From: Cytophagales bacterium
GTDB lineage: Bacteria > Bacteroidota > Bacteroidia > Cytophagales > Cyclobacteriaceae
Assembly (NCBI GenBank): GCA_003500135.1
Contig: DNTA01000310.1
Coordinates: 10,087-74,086 of the forward strand
Direction: 5' to 3'
Length of the DNA stretch: 64,000 bases
The translations under genes were made by a program, and so were the position numbers. The notes under the pieces are model-generated. The model saw only the letters and a program-made list of their open reading frames with translations, was not told where the DNA came from and did not search any database. Of this stretch, positions 27,990-36,100 are shown one piece after another. Numbering within the stretch: position 1 is the stretch's first letter; the number at the start of each line of letters is the position of its first letter.

Positions 27990-28559
27990 ATGAAGACAGA
28001 AGAATTGACAACAGAACAAAGACTGGAGATCATCACAAATATGATCGGCCAGGCAAAGCAAAACTTTGCCAAAGGAGGCAGCTTTCAGATACTCCTGTGG
28101 GGGTGGGTAATTGCTGCGGCCAACCTCGGACATTATGCGTTAGAAAAGATAGGATACGAATACCCATATGCTGTATGGCTTATTGTCATTCCGGCTGTGG
28201 TAGTATCAATTGTTCAGAGTGTGAACATGAGAAAGAATAGTCCGGTTAAATCGCATGTAGATAAGGTTTACGGACAAATATGGCTGGCGGCTTTCATTGT
28301 ATTCATCATTGTACTGAGTTTTATGAATCAGTTGAATTTTCACCACAATCCTGTAATTTTGGCCATTGCCGGTATGGGCATGTACATCACAGGTAATTTA
28401 TTGCGTTTCAGGCCAGTAATTTTTGGCGCCGTAGTTCTGTGGGTTGGAGCAGTACTTGCATTTAACCTGCCGGTTGCAGAGCAATATCTTGTTGGTGGGA
28501 TCAGTATTTTAATAGGATACCTCGTTCCCGGTTATTTACTTAAAAAGGAAGAAAATTGA
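27990..28559 (+). CDS. Small multi-pass membrane protein, function unknown
   Basis: 189 residues. A short charged N-terminus (about 1-30) is followed by four to five membrane segments, at about 31-50, 60-78, 97-117, 121-135 and 143-180 (for example WLAAFIVFIIVLSFM). It ends in a basic/acidic tail (KKEEN). I do not recognise a named family. It is followed by a winged-helix regulator gene whose TTG start overlaps its stop, an arrangement common in Bacteroidota for a membrane sensor or anti-regulator paired with a PF13601-type regulator. No function is claimed. Confidence 0.8.
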   Translation: MKTEELTTEQRLEIITNMIGQAKQNFAKGGSFQILLWGWVIAAANLGHYALEKIGYEYPYAVWLIVIPAVVVSIVQSVNMRKNSPVKSHVDKVYGQIWLAAFIVFIIVLSFMNQLNFHHNPVILAIAGMGMYITGNLLRFRPVIFGAVVLWVGAVLAFNLPVAEQYLVGGISILIGYLVPGYLLKKEEN

Positions 28560-28843
28560 GCCAGTTTCAACCATTAGATCCTCTATTGCATTCACAACTT
28601 CGCCTGGCAGTGATGTCGCTGCTTATAGGAGTGGATTCTGCCGAATTTACCTTTATTAAAGAAAAGACAGGCGCTACTTCAGGTAATTTGAGTGTACAAC
28701 TGGATAAACTGGAGCAGGCGGGGTATATCGAAATTGAAAAGTCTTTTAAAGGTAAAAGACCACTGACGACGTGCAGGATTACCAAACACGGAATTAATGC
28801 CTTTGAAACCTATGTGGAAAATTTAAAAAAGTATATCGAGTAA
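28556..28843 (+). CDS. Winged-helix (MarR/PF13601-like) transcriptional regulator
   Basis: 95 residues beginning at TTG (28556-28558), which overlaps the previous stop as TTGA. No ATG is available at the N-terminus, and the frame matches the family from LDPLLHSQLRLAVMSLL onward. The recognition-helix region is TGATSGNLSVQLDKLEQAGY, followed by the wing IEIEKSFKGKRPLTTCRIT. The short single-domain length is normal for this group of DNA-binding proteins. It probably represses its own operon through the palindromes at 27942 and 28861. The overlap and weak start codon suggest it is made in lower amounts than the membrane protein. Confidence 0.88.
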   Translation: MSQFQPLDPLLHSQLRLAVMSLLIGVDSAEFTFIKEKTGATSGNLSVQLDKLEQAGYIEIEKSFKGKRPLTTCRITKHGINAFETYVENLKKYIE

Positions 28844-28860
28844 TTTTTTTTGAATATTAA

Positions 28861-28875
28861 GTTTACATTATAAAC
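28861..28875. promoter_or_regulatory. Second copy of the palindrome, GTTTAC-N3-ATAAAC
   Basis: This matches the site at 27942-27956 at 5 of 6 arm positions on the left and 6 of 6 on the right, and is again followed by TAAyTTA. It lies between the regulator stop (28843) and the ATG at 28888, only 12 bp before that start. It could control a separate promoter of the TPR-like gene or block transcription across the junction. Confidence 0.55.
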
Positions 28876-28887
28876 TAATTTACTATT

Positions 28888-29601
28888 ATGAAAACTACAG
28901 TTAAAACCATCGTAATCATCCTTTTTACCGTTTCAACAGCGTTCGGTCAAAAGGTAGAAGAGCAAAGTTATCAGGCATATCTCAGGGCGAATCCCGATGC
29001 CTGGTTGATACCGGTCAAAACGGCTAAAATGCAATTCGAATCCGGCGGGAGCGATGCCGATCTTTTCGAATATGCCATGGCCCGGTATGGACTATTGAGT
29101 GCCACTATGCGCGACAGAGATGAAGATATGTTTGATGAATATGTTGACGAAACCATCGAGCATTTCGAAAAACTGATTGAAAATGATCATCGCAAAGCGG
29201 AATCACAGGCAGTACTATCCTCAATATACGGATTGAAAATCGCTTACACTCCCTGGAAGGGAATGTTCTGGGGGCCAAAAAGCGGTAAATATATCGAAGA
29301 AGCCATCGAAAGTGGCCGCGAACTGCCCATCGTGCTGAAAATGTATGGCAACTATTTGTATTACACACCCGAACAGTGGGGTGGTGATAAAAATGAAGCG
29401 GTGGGATATTACAGCATGGCCATCAACAAATTTGAAGAGAACAGGAAAACCGGCCACTGGTTATACCTCGATGCTATGATTTGGCTGGGCCATGCCTATC
29501 GCGATATTGATCAAAACATGCAGGCCGAAAGCGTATGGCGTCAGGCACTGAAAAAAGAACCTGATTTTAAATATGCCGAATATCTGCTGAGTTCTAATTG
29601 A
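28888..29601 (+). CDS. Periplasmic TPR-like protein, function unknown
   Basis: 237 residues with a signal peptide (to about TAFGQ). The mature part is all-helical with repeated TPR-like pairs (for example AVGYYSMAINKFEENRKTGH and MIWLGHAYRDIDQNMQAESVW). There is no catalytic motif. It lies in the same orientation as the membrane protein and regulator genes and carries the same palindrome in front, so the three probably form one regulon. A good intrinsic terminator follows. The role is unknown; TPR proteins usually mediate protein contacts. Confidence 0.8.
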   Translation: MKTTVKTIVIILFTVSTAFGQKVEEQSYQAYLRANPDAWLIPVKTAKMQFESGGSDADLFEYAMARYGLLSATMRDRDEDMFDEYVDETIEHFEKLIENDHRKAESQAVLSSIYGLKIAYTPWKGMFWGPKSGKYIEEAIESGRELPIVLKMYGNYLYYTPEQWGGDKNEAVGYYSMAINKFEENRKTGHWLYLDAMIWLGHAYRDIDQNMQAESVWRQALKKEPDFKYAEYLLSSN

Positions 29602-29628
29602 TAGAGCAGATTACCGACTAAAAAGAAG

Positions 29629-29660
29629 CCACAACACCTCTTAGATGTTGTGGTTTTTTT
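29629..29660 (+). terminator. Rho-independent terminator after the TPR-like gene
   Basis: CCACAACA (29629-29636) and TGTTGTGG (29646-29653) form an 8-bp perfect stem around a 9-base loop, directly followed by seven T residues (29654-29660). It ends the 27990-29601 operon and shows that the next gene must start further right than 29645. Confidence 0.85.
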
Positions 29661-29683
29661 GTGATTATTTATTACCCTATTCT

Positions 29684-29715
29684 TTTGTATCCGGTTCAAA
29701 TAAAATTGTATTTTG
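29684..29715 (+). promoter_or_regulatory. Possible Bacteroidota-type promoter for the SLC12-like transporter
   Basis: TTTG at 29684-29687 and TATTTTG at 29709-29715, separated by 21 bp, resemble the Bacteroidota -33 (TTTG) and -7 (TAnnTTTG) elements with one base missing in the second. The pair lies between the terminator and the ATG at 29735, leaving a short leader. Confidence 0.4.
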
Positions 29716-29734
29716 GCAAATCGATCAGCGCAAT

Positions 29735-31930
29735 ATGAACGGGAAACAAAGCAATACGAGTACAGATAAAAAGAAACAAGGCCTGAATACCTTCGGAGGA
29801 GTGTTTACGCCCTCCATACTTACCATTCTTGGAGTCATCATGTACCTCCGGTTTGGCTGGGTGGTGGGTAATGTGGGATTGATCGGTACGCTCATCATTG
29901 TTACGATCTCCACTAGCATTACCTTTCTCACTTCACTGTCCATTGCCTCCATTGCCACTAACCAAACGGTAAAAACCGGTGGTGCTTACTATATGATCAG
30001 CCGCTCGCTGGGCATTGAGTCGGGTGGAGCGATTGGTATATCCCTTTATATTGCCCAGACATTATCCGTAGCGCTCTATACCCTGGGTTTTGCGGAGAGT
30101 TTCGCCAGCATTTTTCCCGCGCTGAATGAAACGGCCGTTGGACTGATTGTTACCTTACTTATCGGCATTGTTGCCATGATCTCAGCCGATGTGGCCATTA
30201 AAACGCAGTTTTTCATATTGGCCGCTATAGCGATCTCACTGATTTCCCTCATTTTTGGCTCACCTCTGGAAAATACAAGCATCGAAATGTGGGGGGCGCC
30301 AAAGAGTCAATCAGAAGGTTTCTGGAAAGTATTTGCCGTATTTTTCCCGGCTGTAACCGGCATCATGGCCGGCGTAAACATGTCAGGTGACTTGAAAAAT
30401 CCCGGTAAATCGATCCCCAAAGGAACTTTTATGGCAGTTGGTGCGGGTTACCTGATTTATATGCTTTTGCCTATCATTCTGGCGGGCAGGGCCGATGCCG
30501 ACACTTTGATAGCTGATCCGTTGATCATGCGCAAGATCTCGTTTTGGGGTGATGCCATTTTGCTGGGTGTCTGGGGGGCTACTTTATCCAGTGCGCTGGG
30601 AAGTATACTAGGTGCTCCGCGCGTGCTACAGGCCCTGGCAAGGGACAGAGTGTTGCCGAAGTTCATGCGCTTTTTGGGCAAAGGTGAAAAAGGCACTGAC
30701 AACCCGCGAATCGGTACCATTTTCTCGTTGGTTATTGCACTTCTGGCGGTTTACTTTGGAAAACTCGACCTTATTGCCCCGATATTGACCATGTTTTTTC
30801 TCACTACCTATGGGGTATTAAATATTTCCTCGGCTATCGAAAACTTTCTCGGCAATCCGTCATTCCGTCCCAAGTTTAAAGTCTCCTGGGTGTTCTCCCT
30901 GTTGGGCGCCATTGGATGTATAGCCGTAATGATGCTGATCAATGCCCTGGCCACATTTGTTGCCATGTTATTTGTGGTGCTTGTCTTTTTCTGGATAGAA
31001 AGGCGGCAACTTAAAACGCACTGGGGTGATGTTCGACAGGGGCTATGGATGTCACTTGTCCGGGCAGGCTTAATGAAGATCAAAAGGAGTGAGGACCCCA
31101 AGAACTGGTATCCACATCTGATGATACTTTCCGGCGCGCCCACCAAGCGCTGGCACCTGATCGCCCTTTCAAACGCCTTTGTACGTAGTAAAGGTCTGAT
31201 GACAGTCGCATCCATCGTACCCTCGGGAACAATGAACCTGGAGCGGCAGCAGTCGCTGGAAAAAAATATCCGGGAGTTTCTGCTCAACAAAGGCATTGTA
31301 GGTTTGGTGCGGGTCGTTTCAGCGCCGGATCCATTTGAAGGGGGCATCCGTCTGGCTGAAGTGTACGGATTGGGCAACTTATATCCGAATACTTTTGTGT
31401 TGGGCGACACGCTGGAAGAGTCACATCTGGACCGCTATGCTGCCATGGTGACCAAGATTCATGAGGCCAAACGGAACCTGCTCATCGTGCGCGACAATGA
31501 GGCACAGAACTTTGGCGACTTTAAACAGATCGACATTTGGTGGGCCGGTTTGAAAGGCAATGGCGCACTGATGTTGGTTCTGGGCCACCTGATGAGCAAA
31601 AGCCACGACTGGCGCCGGGCGAAGATCACCATAAAATTCGTGGCCAACGAAACATCAGCGGCTGACGATGCCACCAAAAACCTGGACCATATGATCGCCA
31701 ATATGCGTATCGATATGAAGAAAGAGATCATTCTGGCCAACGGGCGGTCGTTCTATGATATTTTGCAGGAAAGTTCAGCGCAATCTGATCTCGTATTCCT
31801 GGGTCTGAAAGCCCCTGATGGGAATTACAGGGAATACCTGAAAACCTTCCGTGCAAAAACCGCCAACCTGCCTACCACCATCTATGTGCTGGCAGGCGAA
31901 ACCATCGATTTTAGTAAAGTGCTGACTTGA
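29735..31930 (+). CDS. SLC12-type cation-chloride cotransporter-like permease
   Basis: 731 residues from the ATG at 29735; an in-frame ATG at 29645 is rejected because it lies in the terminator stem. The APC-fold membrane part (about 20-440, twelve predicted helices) begins GVFTPSILTILGVIMYLRFG, the typical first helix of the cation-chloride cotransporter family. The soluble C-terminal domain (about 470-731; KNWYPHLMILSGAPTKRWHL, then QSDLVFLGLKAPDGNYREYL) also fits SLC12 proteins. It likely moves chloride with sodium and/or potassium, or amino acids, across the inner membrane. The exact ions cannot be assigned from sequence alone. It appears to be a single-gene unit. Confidence 0.85.
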   Translation: MNGKQSNTSTDKKKQGLNTFGGVFTPSILTILGVIMYLRFGWVVGNVGLIGTLIIVTISTSITFLTSLSIASIATNQTVKTGGAYYMISRSLGIESGGAIGISLYIAQTLSVALYTLGFAESFASIFPALNETAVGLIVTLLIGIVAMISADVAIKTQFFILAAIAISLISLIFGSPLENTSIEMWGAPKSQSEGFWKVFAVFFPAVTGIMAGVNMSGDLKNPGKSIPKGTFMAVGAGYLIYMLLPIILAGRADADTLIADPLIMRKISFWGDAILLGVWGATLSSALGSILGAPRVLQALARDRVLPKFMRFLGKGEKGTDNPRIGTIFSLVIALLAVYFGKLDLIAPILTMFFLTTYGVLNISSAIENFLGNPSFRPKFKVSWVFSLLGAIGCIAVMMLINALATFVAMLFVVLVFFWIERRQLKTHWGDVRQGLWMSLVRAGLMKIKRSEDPKNWYPHLMILSGAPTKRWHLIALSNAFVRSKGLMTVASIVPSGTMNLERQQSLEKNIREFLLNKGIVGLVRVVSAPDPFEGGIRLAEVYGLGNLYPNTFVLGDTLEESHLDRYAAMVTKIHEAKRNLLIVRDNEAQNFGDFKQIDIWWAGLKGNGALMLVLGHLMSKSHDWRRAKITIKFVANETSAADDATKNLDHMIANMRIDMKKEIILANGRSFYDILQESSAQSDLVFLGLKAPDGNYREYLKTFRAKTANLPTTIYVLAGETIDFSKVLT

Positions 31931-32298
31931 TTGCCTGGGTTCCCTATCATGTTTAAACCTTCCTTTGAACAATTTTCTTACTCCTAAGTATATTTGAAGT
32001 TTAAGTATATAATTTGTCTAAGAAAGTATCGGACAATTATCACATTTGCCAAATGTGTCCTTCCTTTACAAATTTTAAGGCTCCTTTGTATAAAGTTTTT
32101 TCTCCTTTGTGTCCTTCTATATTTCCTTTGTCATTTTCTGTCATCCTTTCAGAAAGGAGATACAGAAATTGCCAAAGGAAAGCAAAATATTGCAAAGAAA
32201 GCCCAAAAAAGCTGAAAGGAGCATAAAAAGCTGCAAAGGGAAGGGTTTAGCTGACAAAGGGAAGGTTAAAACCTGATGATTGGAGTGAGGTATGCATG
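31931..32298. other. Gene-free stretch carrying inverted-repeat structures
   Basis: No credible gene is present; short open frames here are low-complexity. It contains a palindrome CACATTT-GCC-AAATGTG (32041-32057), directly followed by the long imperfect inverted repeat at 32057-32245. The left half of the sequence is rich in CCTTTG and the right half in CAAAGG, so strand composition flips at about 32151. Confidence 0.6.
32057..32245. repeat. Long imperfect inverted repeat of CCTTTG / CAAAGG motifs
   Basis: The sequence is nearly symmetric about base 32151. The core TCCTTTC-A-GAAAGGA is perfect. Further out TTTCCTTTG (left) mirrors CAAAGGAAA (right), GCTCCTTTG mirrors GAAAGGAGC, and CCTTCCTTT mirrors AAAGGGAAGG. 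The arms are about 94 bases each with several mismatches and small gaps. If transcribed it would fold into a long hairpin. It may be a decayed palindromic element, a structured RNA or an extended terminator; I cannot decide which. Confidence 0.6.
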
Positions 32299-32329
32299 TT
32301 TAGTGTAGAAAACACATTATTTATTGTCG

Positions 32330-32339
32330 CAAACGTTTG
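32330..32339. promoter_or_regulatory. Palindrome CAAACGTTTG in the left GH3 promoter copy
   Basis: This ten-base perfect palindrome with a central CG is of the type bound by LacI-family repressors. It lies between a TTTA (32320-32323) and a TACTTTTA (32347-32354), spaced like Bacteroidota -33 and -7 elements. In the right copy the same place reads CAAACCTCTG, so the symmetry is lost in front of the intact gene. The binding factor is unknown. Confidence 0.4.
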
Positions 32340-32380
32340 TATTGCGTACTTTTAGCGCTACACAAACCCAATAAATCGTG

Positions 32381-32560
32381 ATGAAGAAAACCTGGATTTT
32401 ATCTATTGCAATCTTTTTATGCTTTTTTGCCTGTGAACAAAAGCAAGACCAAAGCAGTCAAAGTCAACAGAATGCTACTCCGCCCGATTCGCTGTTGGGT
32501 ACTTTTTGGGATTAAAGCCTGCCTATCGAGGAGCGGCTTGATCTATTAATTGATACTTTA
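32381..32560 (+). pseudogene. Truncated 5' remnant of GH3 gene (copy of 52543)
   Basis: It encodes the lipoprotein signal and first 44 residues of the GH3 protein at 52543, then TAA at 32513-32515 where the intact copy has TAC (Tyr45). Homology continues past the stop for 45 more bases and ends at 32560, after which the sequence is unrelated. With 4 of 180 bases changed, one of them nonsense, this is a young non-functional fragment. A 44-residue lipoprotein could still be translated from it. Confidence 0.9.
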
Positions 32561-33194
32561 ACCCAAATTTAATGCCGTTTAGCCTACTTCAATATAATTA
32601 AAAATCATAACGTATAACTTAAAAGGAACTTGAAAGTAAACCGGTTTTGACATGGTATCTAAGGAGTCCGTCGTTTAGCATGGTTGCAGAATGTCTTGGA
32701 ATTGATATTGGTGAAAGGTTGTTTGTCCCAGCATTATCCTGTATGTGAGAATCTACAGTAACAAAAATTCTGCCCTGTTCCAATTAAACAAAAAGGTTAT
32801 GGCGCCCCGCAAACAAAAGGGAAATCCTAACGCAATGATTTCAATGCCTGTGGTAAATCCAAATGCAGCAGGGAAGTTAATGTACCACTGCTCACTTTCA
32901 GCTCTGTTGATAAGTTGAATTTTAGTCTTGTAACCGATGATTTTGTATTTACGTCTAGTAATGTAACTAGATATAAATATCAACAAAAAAAGCTCGAAAA
33001 ACCAATCTTTCAAGCACGTTTTACACATGCATCCCCATAAACGTAAATTTATCTGGTAAAAAGCCAAAGCCCAGTGAATTTGAATTATAATAATTCAATT
33101 AATATAAAAAATATTGCAATTCATTTTTGAATTACACCTATTTTTGGTTAAAATAGACGGCTATTAGTTAATATTTATCATAAAACTTACCTGA
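32561..33194. other. Gene-free AT-rich stretch between the GH3 remnant and the adhesin gene
   Basis: 634 bases with no gene I can support. A minus-strand frame at 32753-33067 (104 codons) has no recognisable family, an odd mix of hydrophobic and basic segments, and no ribosome-binding site, so it is not called. The last 130 bases are very AT-rich and presumably hold the adhesin promoter, but no convincing TTTG/TAnnTTTG pair was found. An in-frame TGA sits immediately before the adhesin GTG start. Confidence 0.5.
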
Positions 33195-36100
33195 GTGGCT
33201 TTTTCAGATTTATACCGTATACTTAATATTGGGAGTAGGTTCCGCAGAGGTGTGTTGTCATTATTGTTATTCCAATTTAGTTTTGTAACACTTTCATTTT
33301 CTAAAATTTCCGTAGACCTGAAAGATGTTGAGGGTAATACTATTGAATTAGCTATTGAATCGGGAAATGGTGATATACGCCATTGTATTTTACCAGGAGG
33401 AGATGAAGATTTGAATTTTCTGACTATTCAATTGGAGTTCAGTGATGGAGGAACTCCATTAATTGTCAACTCATATCGTATAGATTGGGGGGATGGTAGC
33501 CCGGTTAGTACTATTACGGAACACAATTCCAATTCGATTGAGCACGTTTATCCCGGCACAAATAATGCAGGCAACCCCTTTTACGAGCTCGAGATCATGG
33601 AGATCAATGAATCGTCCTTTTCAGTTTCCAGAAATATACAGCTTGACCGGGCCAGTTTTTTGTACCCAGAAGACAATAACTTGGGACCATATTGTGGTGA
33701 AGAAGGGCAAGTTACCAATGTAGAAATTGAATTCTTGGCTTTTAATCTATCGCAAAATCTTGAGTGGGAAATTGACTGGGGTGATGGTAGCACGGCTGAA
33801 ATTCTTACTTTCGACGATTTTACTGGTCCGGATCCAACTATTTCACATGACTATACTTATACATTAGGAACATACCAGTATTTCATTACATTAACACCTG
33901 GCAATTCTTTGAATCCCACCTGTGTAACTTCTGCTAGTATAGCGCCTCTACAAGTTACTTTTCAGGAAGAAATTATTCCCGAAATTTCTACTTTGGGCAA
34001 TGTTGTAGAGATCTGTGAGGATGGCGCCAACGTAACTTTTCAGAGAGCTACCTCAAATCCACCTGATAACATTGCCGGATCTGATGAAATAAGATGGACC
34101 ATTCAAAATGGCGCCACCACGCTTCTGGAAATCCCATATGCCCCGTTAAATGCTCAACCCGCGGCTACTCAAGGATCTTATACGGGTATCAACACTGAAT
34201 TCACTTATCAATTTCTAAGTAGTGAAATCAACTCAGGAGATGTGGTTATGGTGACACTTTTTGAAAAAAATGCATGTAATGAGGTCTCAGAAACCTACAC
34301 GATCAACGTCAGATCATTGCCTGAAATTAATAATATTACCACTATTCCGGACACTGTAACCTGTCAGACGGAGTCCATTACGATCGATTGGGATACGGAA
34401 GCCAACACGACCTATGAATACCTCATACGAGACCAGTCCAGCCCTGATCCTGTTCCGGGCGAAATCAACAATGCAGTATCACCACCTTTCTTTTTTTCAC
34501 AGGTAACCGGAGATTACACTTATTGGATCAAAGCCACCAATAATGCAGGCTGTAACCTTATTGAAGAAGTAGATCTCTCCGTACTCCAGGATGCGGATCC
34601 CGTTCTGGACATTGCCCCAGTTGAGGAATGCGGCAGTGTTACTTTCACTGTGGGGTCAAATTCAAGTAATGTACCTGCGGGATCCACCTACCGATATGAA
34701 TACAGTACTACCAATGACTTTTCCTCAGATGTAAATCTGATTGGGTCAACCACAGGTGCAACCCAAACCTTTACTACTACCGTTTCGAATGATGATTCAA
34801 ACGCCGAAACAGACTACTTTGTAAGACTAAGCATCACAACCCCCCAGGGATGTGAATATATTGATGATGATCTCAACCAGCGCATCACCACCAAATATCA
34901 GCCCAAATCCACACCAGATTTTGAGATCATTGCGAAACGGGTAAATGGGGTCGCTGTGGATGTGGCAGACCAGAAGACCTTTGAATTCTGTGAAGGAGAT
35001 GAAGTAACCTTTGAAGCATTGGGAGGTTCTACCTTTGGTTCACAATTCACCTGGAGCATTGATGGTTCACCGGAACCAACCTCTCCCAATACTGAATTTA
35101 CCTATACCGTTAGCAGTAATTTCGACTTAAGTGTTTCTGAAATCCTGGATGGCTGCACCACCTTAACCCCTCCCGTTGAGGCTGTCCTTGTTAATCCCAC
35201 ACCCATCATCACGGTCATTGACCAAACCGGAAACCTTGCTTTTTGTGAAGATGGCTCAACCTCGGTCACACTCTCAGCTACAGGTACCGATGTAGGTCAG
35301 TTTGAATGGTACAGATTTAACAGTGGATCCGGATTGTATGAAAATACCGGTATTACCGGAGCAGACCTGACCTTGAATGAGGTAAGTAAGAGCGGTGTGT
35401 ACAAAGTGAGAGGCACTGCCAATGGGTGCGAGGGCGAGCTCTATCCGGCAGGGAGTGGCATTACCATTGAAATCCAACCCATTCCGCTGGCACCTGACAT
35501 ATCGGAAAGTGGCGTTTTGGAATTCTGTGAGTCTTTGACCAATTCAGTTGAACTTACCGCCACCCAAAACGGGGGCATTCCACTGGACCGTATTGAATGG
35601 TGGAGGGTAGGATCACCGGATGCATTAATTGAAACCGACAATAACACGACCAATAGCCCTGATTTCTCAAGCGCCTTATCTTCAGATCGACTGAACGAAT
35701 TCGAAGAAAGCGGAGACTATTACGCCATCGCCTACGGTACCGGAGCCGACGAATGTAGCGTGGTTTCTTCCATGCGTACGGTAAACATAAAAGAAAGTCC
35801 CGATCGGCCCGGAATTATACCTCTGACCAATACCTCCATTTGCGAGGGATCCGGAGATGTACAATTACAGGCAGATCCAGCCACTTCAACTTCTTACCGC
35901 TGGTTTAAGGAAAATGGGGCTACGGATATCGAAATTACAACTCAAACCACCGCGGTCCTGACTTTGAATACTAATGCTGAAGGAGGGGATTATTACGTGA
36001 TTGCGGTTGGAGGCGATGGTTGTGAAAGTACACCTTCGACCTCGATCAGTGTTGAGATCGATTTAAATCCTCCAACTCCAGACACACCCATTGAGGTGAG

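Larger units (their letters stand above)
32299..32560 (+). repeat. Left direct repeat: 5' end and promoter of a GH3 gene
   Basis: This matches 52466-52722. The last 180 bp (32381-32560) differ from 52543-52722 at only four positions. The upstream 80 bp are similar but more diverged and include a 5-base length difference. The pair brackets the giant adhesin gene and its PorP/SprF partner. Homology ends abruptly after GATACTTTA (32560). Confidence 0.92.

Noticed and set aside
28847-28854. T run after the winged-helix gene as a terminator
   Set aside because: No hairpin precedes it, and the next gene appears to belong to the same regulon.
29645-29734. ATG at 29645 as the start of the transporter
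   Set aside because: It lies in the terminator stem of the preceding operon; the conserved protein begins after ATG 29735.
32753-33067. 104-codon minus-strand frame between the GH3 remnant and the adhesin
   Set aside because: No recognisable family, implausible composition and no ribosome-binding site; kept only as part of the gene-free stretch.
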